Origin: Glycine soja
Taxonomy: Eukaryota; Streptophyta; Magnoliopsida; Fabales; Fabaceae
NCBI RefSeq assembly: GCF_004193775.1
Contig: NC_041021.1
Span: 18,058,583-18,122,582, forward strand
Direction of reading: 5' to 3'
Length of the DNA stretch: 64,000 nucleotides
Made by a program: the position numbers and the translations under genes. Below, one piece after another: positions 32,839-44,121 of this stretch. The notes below the pieces were generated by a model. It was given only the letters and a program-made list of their open reading frames with translations. It had not been told where the DNA came from and made no database searches. Every line of letters starts with the position of its first letter. Positions within the stretch are counted from its first letter, which is position 1.

Positions 32839-33104
32839 GAGTGATTTCTATGTTCCTAGAGGTGGAGGAGACATCCCCACCGCTTTGTAATCTGGTATTG
32901 TTTTTCTGAAACCCTTCTCCTATTTGTGAAAGGTACTCCCTTGTAATGGAGGGCTAGAATCCTTTGTTGGGAAATTCCGTTGAGTACATGATGTAAATAT
33001 TATTATTATTATTATTTATTTGAAGTTGTTTTTATGTGTTCAATATTTCTATTTGTGCTTATGTTATGCATGCTTGTGGCTTGATCACCCATTTTTGTGT
33101 AAGG
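32839..33104 (+). mobile_element. Ath-1 5' LTR, part 2 of 3
   Basis: Continues the Ath-1 LTR after Tat-2 (GTGATTTCTATGTTCC). Its last five bases, TAAGG (33100-33104), are the left target duplication of the next solo LTR. Confidence 0.75.
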
Positions 33105-34617
33105 TATAACGACCCACCTCGTCGCTACGATATCAACACTCTAAAGTGCGCTAATTTTAATTTTTATAAAAAGATCTCCCTTAATTTACTTATGAAAATA
33201 GAAGTAATAATTTTTTTTTGTCCCAACAACACGCCATTAATTAAGTGAATATACATAATTATATAGAAACAGTAACTCGATACACATCGTACACATAAAC
33301 GAAAATTAAATTTGTTCATAGGTATAATTAAAATCCCAGTTTTACATCTTTAACTCAACAAAATAAAACTTAAAAACCAACTACAGAGGAGTTGATTACA
33401 AAACACAACTCTCTCCCAAAAATAACGCCAACATCATCACGTCGGCTCGGTGGCTCCTCACCAGAATCTTACTTCTTGCACCCTGCTGCTGTCATTCTGC
33501 TCCCACGAACAATGTTCATGATCATCACAGGTATCAACCACACAATACAAAATTGCAAGGGTGAGTTCATTATAAAAAGAACCAAGACCAATTCCAAATA
33601 ACCATAATTAGCAAGGAACATAGGCAAACATGATGGGCATACACAACAACCATTATTCAACACTCATATCCAACAAATATTCATCAGCCATATCCAACAA
33701 ATATTCATCAGCCATATCCAAGAATTACTCATCATCCATCCATGGACCCAATCAAGACTGCACAGAATGATGCATGCACCTGACTCAACACTCAGATGCA
33801 ATGTGGTACGAACCAACAACAACTAAATCTTAGGAAATAGCCTAAGCGTGTCCACACGACACTCTCACTTAGGGAACTGTGCTAAGTTTGTCGAGACCAC
33901 TCGAGTGTGCACATAACAGCCCCCCTCCCATAGGTGATCAGCCTGGGAGCCTAAAGGTCTTCCCTACCAGGTGACAAGCCCCCTAGTACAAAGTACACTT
34001 GGCCATAGTTACTTCATTTCCTGTGTCGTATGATCTATGATCACGGCCAAAAGTAAGTGCCAAAGACCATGGACCAATTAAAGCGCCTAAGCATCCCCTC
34101 AGAAATGCTTAGATTCTCTAGCCATGCTAGTTACCCACGTCTAGGCCATCCGACAAGGTCAGTGAACTCTACCCCCATGACATACACTCCATCCGACGTA
34201 TGATCGTGGCCAAAAGCTAGTGCCAAAGACCCTGGAAGGTCAGTGCACAGTGCCCCCCACCATCATACACAACATCCAACGTATGAACGTGGCCAAAAGC
34301 TAGTGCCAATGACCCTGGAAGGTCAGTGCACAGTGCCCCCCACGAACATACACAACATGCACATGCCAATGCATTTCCAACATCAATCAACATTCCATTT
34401 CCATGTCATTCTCAACATAAATATCATCTCGTCTCGATGATACTATCAACAACAACTACAACCTCATTTTATATTTACATATTCATCAATAATAACAATT
34501 CATGTTGACATGGTCTTTACTAACAACGTCATCTCAAATCAATATCATCATAATCATCATTATCATCACATATCAACTAAAATCCTCAATAGCAACATCA
34601 ACAACAAATCGCATTTT

Positions 34618-34618
<1 letters not shown>

Positions 34619-34681
<63 letters not shown>

Positions 34682-34686
34682 GTATG

Positions 34687-34729
<43 letters not shown>
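34619..34729. repeat. (CA)n(TA)n microsatellite
   Basis: About 25 CA units followed by TA runs broken by TGTATGTATG. Confidence 0.97.
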
Positions 34730-34731
<2 letters not shown>

Positions 34732-35924
34732 CATTCCATTCGTCAAAACATAATTTCTCCTGAAAAATCAGCATGCATATCAATAACAGTTTTATCGCAT
34801 CCCATTAGTTAAAAACATAATTTTCTTGAAAGAAAAATCAGCATGCAACAGGGACATGCAAATATCCTTATAGCTAGGTTCCCTGACCCTAACTATGGTG
34901 TTAAAACGGTAAATTTTATAATAAACTCCCTTCACCTATTATGAGCTACCCGCAGTTTTCTCGTCACGTCACTTGGAGATGTCCTTTTCTTTTCCGCTCA
35001 TCGGTTCCATGCAATCCTCTACAGTGCTCTGGGTCAAACACCCCCATCACTACATGAAAGAGCTGAGAGCATTTTGGGTTTTACAAAGGAACATCATTTG
35101 GAAATTCCAACCACGCCAATGTGACCGGGGTTCAGTGTAGGTTATGAAAATAACATGCATTTCATGAAAGGATAACGTTTACAAAGTCTCTTTCTCTAGG
35201 GTTTTTCAAAGGAAGCATAAGACATGCAATGGCAGTTCCAAAGTCAGAAAAGATGCAAAGACAAGCTAAAACTGACAAGAAACAAGCGTCGAACCATGGT
35301 TACCTCGAAGGAAAATGAAAGGTCAGACTAGGGTTTTGTTCTCTACCAAAACCGTGAGCCAAGTTGGAAGATTCCGCTTCGGTCGAAGGGTTCCTCTCAG
35401 TGTGGGGTTGCAACGGAGAACAATGGTGGTTTGTGGTGGCTAATGGTGGCTGTGGGTGATGGAGAAAGTGCTTGGGACGTTAGAAATGGATTTGGAAGAA
35501 AGAAAGAAGAAGAAATGGTGTTTTTCCTAAGCTACACGAAGGCAAAGGCTAAAACGCTCAAGTGAGAAATGCTCTCGGGAATGGAAGCTTCACGCACACT
35601 CCAGACATCTTCTCAAAGATCCCAACGGTTCGATTGTCGAAGATTGTCTTGTAAAGCCGCAGACCAAATTTTGAGATGATCCAACGGTTAGTGAAGGCTG
35701 GGCAGCGATTTTACCGAGGAAGCTCATGTAGCTTCCTCAAGAAGCTTCATTAAGAGACTTCCTCAAGAAGCTTCCTCGTGGCTTCTTTGAGAAGCTTTCT
35801 CAAGAGGCTTCTTCGAGAAGCTAGATTCTTATCTACCCACACCCCTCTATTAACTAAATTAACCTCCTTGAAAATAATTACAGATAAAAATAACGCAACA
35901 AATAATCAAACATATAATTACTAA

Positions 35925-35928
<4 letters not shown>

Positions 35929-35992
<64 letters not shown>
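35929..35992. repeat. (TA)n(TG)n microsatellite at the solo LTR end
   Basis: About 15 TA then 17 TG units, ending 5 bp before the LTR terminus, so it lies in the first bases of the LTR on the minus strand. Confidence 0.97.
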
Positions 35993-35996
<4 letters not shown>

Positions 35997-36002
35997 ATAA
36001 GG

Positions 36003-36454
36003 TTAGGAGCTTTAGTATTGGAAAATGTACTGCATCCTTAGAACTAGATAGGGCAGGGCTAGGTTATCGAACTGCCGGACATAGAGTGCGGTAATTTAGT
36101 TTTTATCATGCTATAAATGTAATGTTGTTCAGTTAGGCTAAGTTCAACATGAGACATCTGAGAACGAAGCTAAATTTCAATTAGGCCAAACTCGCGAGAC
36201 ATCGGTGTTCGGTATTTGTGCCTTAAGCATAGAACACAAAAATAATTTCAAGTAGAGAAAAACCCTAATTGCATCAAGTATCTCAGTAGAAGGACCCAAC
36301 ACTTTTACATATCTGTTTGATACTTTGCCAAGTAAAACAAGCTCCCTGAGTTCGATACTCGGTTCACACCATTTTAATTATTTACTTAATGACCCGGTGC
36401 ACTTGCCAATTAGATTTCACATCCATAAAAATAAGTAGTACCAGGATGCAAACA
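36003..36454 (+). mobile_element. Ath-1 5' LTR, part 3 of 3
   Basis: Completes the LTR. It contains GAGTTCGATACTCGGTTC and CCGGTGCACTTGCC, text common near the ends of Athila-type LTRs, and ends ...GCAAACA 7 bp before the primer site. The exact end cannot be checked because the 3' LTR is truncated. Confidence 0.75.
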
Positions 36455-36461
36455 AGTATTT

Positions 36462-36479
36462 TGGCACCGTTGCCAGGGA
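36462..36479 (+). other. Primer-binding site of Ath-1 (tRNA-Asp type)
   Basis: TGGCACCGTTGCCAGGGA, two transitions from the tRNA-Asp complement TGGCGCCGTTGCCGGGGA seen intact in Ath-2. Both changes fit decay of methylated CpG/CpCpG sites. Confidence 0.85.
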
Positions 36480-36627
36480 ACTTCTCTTTATTTGGAAAAG
36501 TTTTAGTTCAGCTTGTAGGTGTTTATTCTTTATTCTTTGATTCGTTGTTTTGTTTTTGTGAATGTTTGTTTACTGCAAAATTAATTTTTCTTCGGAATTG
36601 GTTAATTGTTGTTTTGCTTAGTTGTGT

Positions 36628-38332
36628 ATGCACAGAAAGTCCTCTGCAGGTAATTTGGTTCCAATAGACTTGGAGATCGAAGCAACTTGTAGAAGGAACA
36701 GAGCGGAAAGGCATAAAACATTTTTGCATGATATATAAGCAGCAGCAATTCTTGAAGAACCTCGGTCTTCAGAGTCATCTTCTAGTTTTCCAGAGACAAG
36801 GGAATCAGATACAACATTGCTAGAAGCCAACACAATGGCTGATGAGCAACCTAGACGAGTAACCCTTGAAGACTACTCAAGTACAAGTGTGCCACAATTT
36901 TTCACTAGAATTGCACGGCCGGAGGTTCAAGCTCAGAATATCACATATCCACATTCTTTGATTCAGGTTATACAGGGCAATGAATTTCATGGTTTGCCCA
37001 ATGAAGATCCTTATGCAAATCTCTAAACTTATATTGAAATTTGTAACACAATCAGAATTGTTGGAGTGCCAAAAGATGCTGTTAGGCTCAGCTTATTTTC
37101 ATTTTCACTATCTGGAGAAGCCAAGAGGTGGCTGCATTCATTAAAAGGTAATAGCTTGAGGACTTGGGATAAAGTTGTAGAAAAGTTTCTGAAGAAATAT
37201 TTCCCAGAGCCAAAGACTGCAGAGGGAAAGGCTGCCATCTCTTCCTTTCCCCAGTTCCCAGATGAATCTTTGAGTGAAGCCCTAGAAAGATTCCATAGTT
37301 TGCTACAGAAAACTCCTACTCATGGATTCTCTGAGCCCATACAGCTGAATATTTTCATTGACGGGTTGAGGCTACAATCTAAGCAGCTCTTAGATGCTTC
37401 TGCAGGGGGTAAAATAAAGCTTAAAACTCCTGAAGAAGACATTGAACTAATTGAGAATATGGCTGCTAGTGATCATGCTATCTTGCATGATAGAACACAC
37501 TATCCCACAAAGAAGAGTTTATTAGAGCTATCATCACAAGATGCTCTATTGGCGCAGAATAAGTTGTTGTCCAAGACTATTGGCCCAGAATCAGTGGAGG
37601 ACTCACCCTGGTAATCAATTCAACAAAGATTAGGGTGGACCATCAAATAGGCCGCCACAACAAGGGCCTAACCTCTATGAGAGGACAACAAAGCTGGAGG
37701 AGACTCTTGCTCAATTCATGTAGGTTTCAATGTCAAATCACAAGAGTACTGAGTCGGCCATTAAAAATTTGGAGATCCAGGTGGGATAGTTAGCTAAACA
37801 AATAGATGACAACTCTTCCTCAAAATTTGGAGCCAACACAAAAAACAATCCAAAGAAAGGGTGTAAAGTTTTGATGACCCATGGAAAAATGGCAACCATG
37901 CTTGAAGAAGAGAAGGATGAGAAGATAGTGGATGGAGATAAACAATAGCTGGTAACTGAACCAGCATCTGAACCGGAGGACAATTTTTGTGAAATTGAGG
38001 AGATAGAAGATGAAAAGGATGACCAGGAGAATGAGAATACAATAAGCAAGAATGAGAATAAAATAAACGATGAGAAAAAGAAAGAAAAAGAAAAAGAAAA
38101 CAATGAAAAAATTGGAAAAAATGAAAAAAAAAGATGAAAAGAAAAAAGTAAGAGTGAGCAGTCCAGAGAAAAGAAGAAAGAGGTATCTCCATCTGAGGGG
38201 AATGAAGTTCGATATCCATTGGTACCTTCTAGGAAGGACAAAGAAAGACATCTTGCGTGTTTTCTTGACATCTTCGAGAAGCTAGAGATCACCATGCCTT
38301 TTCGAAGAGGCCTTACAGCAAATGCCACTTTA
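36628..38332 (+). pseudogene. gag: Ath-1 gag
   Basis: The ATG at 36628 opens a frame that runs to 37614 with in-frame stops at about 36736-36738 and 37024-37026. From MADEQPRRVTLEDYSS (36835) it is a clear Athila-type gag: FHGLPNEDPYANL, then GVPKDAVRLSLFSFSLSGEA, RWLHSLKGNSLRTWDKVVEK and FLKKYFPE, the core of the retrotransposon gag domain, then ENMAASDHAIL and KKSLLELSSQDALLAQNKLL. After 37614 a deletion removes the zinc-knuckle region. From 37700 a Glu/Lys-rich linker in other frames with stops leads to RKDKERHLACFLDIFEKLEI just before the protease. It would form the particle core; this copy is interrupted. Ath-2 gag is a diverged relative. Confidence 0.88.
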
Positions 38333-38858
38333 CTCTAAATTTTTGAAGGATATGCTAACCTGAAAGAGCAAGTATATCCACTATGACACAATTGTAGTGG
38401 AGGCAAATTATAGTGCTGTGATTCAATGAATCCTTCCACCTAAGCACAAAGATTCAGGCAGTGTCACTATACCTTGCTCGATCGGTGCAATCTCAGTTGG
38501 TAAGGCTCTTATTGATTTAGGAGCCAACATAAATTTGATGCCACTCTCTATGTGTCGAAGGATGGGAGAGCTGGAGATAATGCCAACCAGAATGACTCTG
38601 CAGTTAGCTGATCGATCCATCACCAGAGTGTATGGAGTGATAGAAGACGTTTTGGTTCGAGTAAAGCACTTCACTTTCCCTGCTGACTTTGTGGTCATGG
38701 ACATCGAAGAAGATGCTAATATCCCATTGATCTTGGGACGTCTGTTCATGCTGATCGCTAGCTGTGTAGTGGATATGGGCATCGAAGATCAAAAGATCAG
38801 TTTCGATCTATTTGATGAAGAAAACAACTTTTGGACCAAAATGTATGCTTGCAGGTGA
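38333..38858 (+). pseudogene. Ath-1 aspartic protease
   Basis: The frame from about 38400 reads PPKHKDSGSVTIPCSIGAIS, then ALIDLGANINLMPLSMC with the catalytic Asp in DLGA, and IPLILGRLFM, the second conserved protease motif, then VVDMGIEDQKISFDLFDEEN. A TGA stop at 38427-38429 precedes the domain. Downstream the normal RT is absent: after DEENNFWTKMYACR the frame stops at 38858, and by about 38935 the text is already the end-of-polyprotein sequence. The enzyme would cut the gag-pol precursor. Confidence 0.85.
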
Positions 38859-39120
38859 AGGAGTTTGTGGAAAAGCTTCTAAAGGTGGGAACCAAATTTG
38901 ATCCAGACCCTTAAGGTATCATGCGTCAAGCTAATGACGTTAAAAGAGCGCTTCCTGGGAGGCAACCCAGTCCTTTTTAATTCTGTCTTTATTGCACTTT
39001 TTTTAGAGTTGGTTTATTTGTGTTTGCATCAAATCATTTTAATCATGTGTTGTATTGCATAAAAGGGGTTGAAAAACTTCTTTGAAGCAATGGACAAAAA
39101 AATTAACTTAGAAAAATTTT
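38859..39120 (+). other. Ath-1 pol deletion scar and end of polyprotein
   Basis: AAGCTAATGACGTTAAAAGA followed by GCGCTTCCTGGGAGGCAACC is the text that in Athila-type elements follows integrase. Here it lies about 80 bp after the protease stop, so RT, RNase H and integrase are wholly absent. Confidence 0.7.
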
Positions 39121-40690
39121 CAACAGTTCACTCGCTAAGCACACATCCCGCGCTAAGCAGATTTTCCTTCCTGCACTAAGCGAGCTCTTGCTTGCGCTAA
39201 GCGCCTTGACCCCTGATCATTAGCTGTTGTGGTCTCGCTAAGCGCGTCTCTTCGCGCTAAGCCTAAAAACTTCTCTGGATTTTTCATTCTTTCGAATTGG
39301 GTAAGCGCACAGACTCGCTAAGCGCAAAAACTTCTCTAGATTTTAATTCTTTCGAATTGCGCTAAGTGAGCCACCCACGCTAAGCACAACCCACTACTGC
39401 ATTTAAGGAGCATGTTTATTCACTACATGCAGCCATTGCATCTAAGCGAGAGTTGTTGGCCAATCAGAGTTGTAGAACTTGCTAAGTGCGACTTTTTGCG
39501 CTAAGCCCAAAGTCTTCTCTGGAAAATTTGAATTTTTGCATTGGGCTAAGCGAGTTTTCCCGCTAAGCGCGTGTGTTTGGAAACTTAAATGTCATGTATG
39601 CTCGCTTAGTGAGTTGACGCACTAAGTGAGGCATTCAAAACCTCCAAAAATAAGGCATAACTGCCTTTGGCAGTTACATTTTCATTTGTGCTTTTAAACT
39701 GCATTTTGGCATTTCGTTGGTGCTTTTTCTCTGCACTGTGCTCTCACTCTTTGCTTGCTCTCCTTGCTTCCTTCTTTGCATCCAATTTTAGCGATCCAAG
39801 TAAGCTTCCTTTAACCTTGTTTTTAATTTTGTTTTAAACCTTAGGTTAGTTAACTTAGTTTACTACTTTAAAGCTTTGATTTTCATTTTGACTGCATGAT
39901 GTTAGGTTAGTTGTTAGTTAGAATAGTGTTAGGGGTTTTGATTCGCATACAATGTATCTCATTTTGTCATGTTTTGGTTAGGATTTGATGGCCTAATAGA
40001 GGCCTAAGTTGAAGGGGTTGAAAAAGCCCCAATTTTTCTATAAATGGTGATGAACACACTAAGCGTGTCTTGCTGCGCTAAGTGAGTTCATCACTTTTTG
40101 ATGAATATCTGGATTTCCAGATGAACTCGCTAAGTTGGCCCTGTCCAGCTAAGCAAGTTCATCTTTTCTGATGAATGATTGAATGTTTATGAACTCTCTA
40201 AGCGTGGCTGTGCACTAAGCAAGTAATGTGTTTCAGACACTTAGAAAAAATTTTATTTCTTTCGTGTTCATGGCTAAGCGAGCTTGCTCGCTAAGCCACT
40301 CAGCCCTATTGGCTGAATAAGACTGGGCTAAGCGAGCTTGCCCGCTAAGCCCAAGGAACTTGAGATTTTCTTTATGTTTTGCCATGCGCTAAGCACGCCC
40401 TTTCGCACTAAGCACAATTTGCTCTCTGTTTCTGTAATTCTTGGAATTGGGCTTAGCGAGCCTTCTCGCTAAGCCATTTATGTCCAGTAGTGTTGCCGCG
40501 CTAAATGTGCCTGGTCGTGCTAACTGCAATTTGGTTTCTATTGTGGAATTGGGCTTAGTGAGCATGCTCACTAAGTCAATTCTGCAAAAAATTCTAATTT
40601 GTGTCAACTTGCTAAGCGTGTGGCTGTCGCGCTAAGCGCTTGAGTAGTTTTTCATAAGGAACACTAAGCGCATTTGTTGCGCTAAGCACC
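39121..40690 (+). repeat. CGCTAAGCG palindrome array of Ath-1
   Basis: About 35 copies (counted by eye) of the word (C/G)GCTAAGC(G/A) or its complement-equivalent GCTTAGCG in 1.57 kb, usually in pairs 12-25 bp apart such as GGCTAAGCGAGCTTGC followed by TCGCTAAGCC. Spacers differ, so it is not a simple tandem repeat. A gap at about 39640-40050 has few copies. The same word occurs in the Ath-1 LTR (18270-18480, 44093-44121). It lies directly upstream of the ORF at 40775. Confidence 0.9.
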
Positions 40691-40774
40691 TTATCTGAAT
40701 TTCAATTTTATTTTTCAGCTTGTCATTTCAAATAAAACCTATTTTAACGAGGTTTCTGTGTTTCTTTTGTGTAG

Positions 40775-42076
40775 ATGGCTTCTAGGAAAAGGAAAGCCAC
40801 AGCTTCCAGGCCCCAGCCTCACTACGATACTCACAGATTAACCTCTAAGGACGCCAGGAACCGCTATGCTAACAACGTTCTTGGCCAGAACATCCTTCTG
40901 GAAAGGAACGTGAAGCTTTTTGTCACAAAGTTTGATGAGTTCAGGACAGAGCTAGTCAGAAGAAACTGGCATAGGACGTTGACCAACCTCATGGAGGGGA
41001 GCATAGATGTGGCTTTCGTGAAGGAATTTTATGCTACTCTTTATGTCCTGAAGGATAAGCCTCTAAAGAAAGTTAGGGTCAGAGGGCATTTAATTAAGTT
41101 TTATGTGGATTCCCTCAACACTTTTCTAGAGACTCCGGTTGTTCTAGAGACAGGGGAGACTCTTCCTGCTTACTCTAGGTTCTGCAGACTAAGATCAAAC
41201 CCTCAGGAGCTGGCTGCCCGACTTTGTATCCCTGGTAGGGGATTTGTTCTGAATGCTGAGGGCCTGCCATGGAAGCTGCTGAGGAAGGACCTCACTACTC
41301 TAGCACAGACTTGGAGCATTCTATCTTATTTCAACCTTGCCCCTACATCACAAGCTTCTGATCTGAACTTGGACAGGGCAAGGTTGGTATATGGATTAGT
41401 GATGAAGATGGACATGAATGTTGGAGCCCTCATCTCTAGACAGATCAGTCTTATGGCTCAATCTAACTCCTCAAGGCTCAGATTTCTAGCCCTCATCAGT
41501 GCCTTATGCATAGCCCGAGGAGTCACCTCAGATTCCTTGACTTTTGAGTCCTTCAGCCCAGCCATTAACTTGGCTTACATAAAGAAGAACTACTGGAACT
41601 TGGATGACCCCACGGTCAGCTTTCCAGGGACCCCCAAGGCCAGGGCTAGAGGATCTGAGGGTCCATCTTTTGCTGCTCCCCAGACATCTACTGCACCAGC
41701 TCTTATTCCTTCATCACCAGTTCCCGCTATTTCCGATCCCTCTGCTCAGAGCACAGACCTCATGATGGCGATGCTGTAGAGCATTCACTAGGGTCAATAC
41801 CTGGTGATGCAGAGTTTACATAGTTTGGCTCAGCATCATCCAATTATGAGAATGGAGGAGTTTTCTTTGCAGGTGGCCTGGCCAGGAGTCCAGCCCTCTT
41901 CTCATGGAGGAGGTGAGGCCTCCGCAGCTCAAAAGCCTCAACCAGATCCGGAGACTACACCTACTACTCAGGAGGATGATTCAGAGGCAGATCCAGTGAT
42001 TGTGGAGGCCAGTCCACAGGCATCATCAGTAGGCACGCTTGTGCTGCATTTGATCGATGATGAGTTCATGGATTAA
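40775..42076 (+). pseudogene. Ath-1 downstream ORF, 'putative plant transposon protein' / env-position protein
   Basis: Starts MASRKRKATASRPQPHYDTH at 40775 and stays open for 334 codons. The same frame continues to 42076 with two TAG stops (41777-41779 and about 41789). It has a basic N-terminus, a predicted-helical middle (RNWHRTLTNLMEGSIDVAFV, VRVRGHLIKFYVDSLNTFLE), the block TTLAQTWSILSYFNLAPTSQ then LNLDRARLVYGLVM, and a Pro/Ser/Glu-rich tail. I see no signal peptide and no clear membrane segment, so calling it an envelope would go beyond the sequence. In Athila-type elements an extra ORF in this position is often labelled env-like. It stays nearly intact although the polymerase is gone. 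A related fragment is in Tat-2 (24460-25450). Confidence 0.8.
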
Positions 42077-43459
42077 GACCCACCACAAGACTAGTGACAA
42101 GATTTCTACTTTCCTATCTTTTGAACACTTATTATTATTCTGTTTTTAGTACACTTTTAATTTGGTTTTATATTTATGTTTCAGTTTTTAAAATTCAGTT
42201 TATAGTTTTACTTTAGTTTTTGGATTGCATGGTAGCATGCTTTAAGCTAGTTTGAACAGTATATTTCATTTTATCCAGTGGTTTGATGTTTGATTTTGAA
42301 AAATTCAGTGTTTGTTTGTTTGAATTGATCGATTACATGATTTGAGTGAATTTGAATGTGTAAATCATATGTTTTGAATAAGCATGCAGTGATTAGAAGA
42401 GAAAGAACATGGATTAGGATCATGAATGAAAATGTTAGTTAGTTTAACAGTTTGATTGTGAAGGTACTCATTAACCACAACACGATGAGTGTGTGATCTT
42501 GAATTGTGAGAGAATGACTAGCATTAAGTAATGATTTTTGCATGAATCTCTGATTATGGAATGAATGCATGAGTTTGAAGATGAAGGTCGTGTTTTGTGT
42601 AAATTAACCACTTAGCCAAAAAGCTTACCTTGTGAATGAATGACATATCCTTTGCACCCATGATTGAGCTGAAAATTTGATTGTTTGATTGAACCTTGAA
42701 CCTATGGATTACATCTCCATCTACCTTGTCTTAGGTTGTAGGAGAGCATTATGGTTCAAAGCAAATTTGTCCCAAATTTGGGGGAGTTTATTGGGTGATA
42801 GCTTCTAATGGTAAGAAAATATCAGCACACACAGTAAGTCAATAAGCAGCAAGTAAAGAGTTGTTCAAAAAAAAAACTACTGTAAGTTTTCAAAATAAAA
42901 GTGTGTGCGTTATCTAAGAAGAAGTGAAGCCAAGTGCTTTAAGCAAGTAATTGAAGCTGGAAATAAAAAGGAAAACAAAAAGTTTATCTAAGGACGGATG
43001 CTCTCCTAGAACATAAGCCTTTGAATCCTAGAAAAACCATGATTTATTTGCAGCCCAGCCTCATTACAAGCCTATTAAGTCCTTCGGATTCAGTTTGTGT
43101 GTTTTTGACTGTATGGCATGAGATGAAGATCAAAGATTGAGACTTATGTTGGTTGTTGATTGATGGAAAGCCTAAACACTTGTGCTTGAGTGAAACAGTG
43201 ACCGTGAGGCTTTGGTTGATGATCCTTCCTTGATACCTATCATTCTTTCTAGCTTATTTAAGTTGTGATGCTTAATAATCATGTTCATATCTTTGAAAAG
43301 TTGCATGTCTTGTGAGAAGCTGTTGATTGAAACATTGTATGCCATTCATGTCATGTGATTGAATTCTTTGAAACAAACAGCTTGTGAATAACCACTGTCA
43401 ATTTGTCACTTGAGGACAAGTGAATTGTTCTTTCTTTGCTTGAGGACAAACAAAACTAT
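42077..43459 (+). other. Ath-1 3' untranslated region
   Basis: No gene. A polypurine-like AAATTTGGGGGAGTTTA at 42774-42790 duplicates the true tract at 43460. 43404-43445 has CACTTGAGGACAAGTG and CTTGAGGACAAAC, text usual before the 3' LTR of Athila-type elements. Confidence 0.7.
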
Positions 43460-43474
43460 AAATTTGGGGGAGTT
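43460..43474 (+). other. Polypurine tract of Ath-1
   Basis: AAATTTGGGGGAGTT directly before the LTR start TGTTAGTCG. Confidence 0.85.
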
Positions 43475-43557
43475 TGTTAGTCGTATTTTACGACTAACTT
43501 TTGTATAGAAAAGTTTTCAAAAAGGTATATATTTCTCCCAATTTATGGTTCTTTTTG
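43475..43557 (+). mobile_element. Ath-1 3' LTR, truncated to 83 bp
   Basis: TGTTAGTCGTATTTTACGAC up to GGTTCTTTTTG, then an abrupt switch to CTTGATCAATTTACTG, which belongs to the flank 5' of the element (17726). Confidence 0.85.
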
Positions 43558-44121
43558 CTTGATCAATTTACTGAAGGTTAAAGAAAATATATTTTTGAAA
43601 GAAAGAACTTTGACAAAGGATTTTGTGTAAAGGGTGATCGATTAAATATTGGTGTACTTGAGTTTGTGATACGATCTGCGCAAGAAAAAAAACAGTTTAT
43701 GAGCTCTATCATTTTTAGAAACCAATTCACCCCCCACCCCTCTTGGTTTGTGAGCTCTATCATTTTTTTCATCAACATAATAAGAGGAATAATATAGTAT
43801 GAAAGTCATTTTTTAATCTATCATTCATGCATATACAAGGAAAGTATCAACCAACGATACAATTCTTGAAAGACTGTTGTTAGTCGTCTTTTACGACTAA
43901 CTTTTGTTTAGAAAAGTTTTCAAAAATGTATATATTTCTCCCAATTTATGGTTCTTTTTGGTAGGATTGTAAATATTTCTTGTTTAGTTTTTATATTTGA
44001 TCAATAGAAGCTTTCCATATCAATTTAATGTAAATTTCACTTCAATTCCAGGTAAAAAGGAGAAAATTTTGAAGGTGCAAAAGTTGTTGTCTCGCTAAGC
44101 CTGGACCATGCGCTTAGCGAG
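43558..44121 (+). repeat. Second copy of the Ath-1 left flank plus LTR start
   Basis: 43558-43877 repeats 17726-18058 and 43878-44121 repeats the first about 245 bp of the 5' LTR (18059-18303). One local indel includes a small repeat of GAGCTCTATCATTTTT (43700-43765). It ends where Met-2 inserts. Confidence 0.92.

Larger units (their letters stand above)
33105..35997 (-). mobile_element. Solo LTR, 2.9 kb
   Basis: Ends are TATAACGACCC (33105) and GTTACA (35997), inverted ends if the first TG has become TA. Perfect TAAGG duplications flank it (33100-33104, 35998-36002). Orientation is set to minus, because on that strand it ends GGTGGGTCGTTA(C)A, the usual end before a Met-type primer site, and shares a GAAGCTTC array (35715-35830) with the Met LTRs. 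It holds two microsatellites. No internal coding sequence. Confidence 0.85.

Noticed and set aside
34502..34812. Open frames of His-Thr and Ile-Tyr repeats
   Set aside because: Translated CA/TA microsatellite.
37738..38328. Long minus-strand frames rich in Phe and Ser
   Set aside because: Antisense of the Lys/Glu-rich gag linker of Ath-1.
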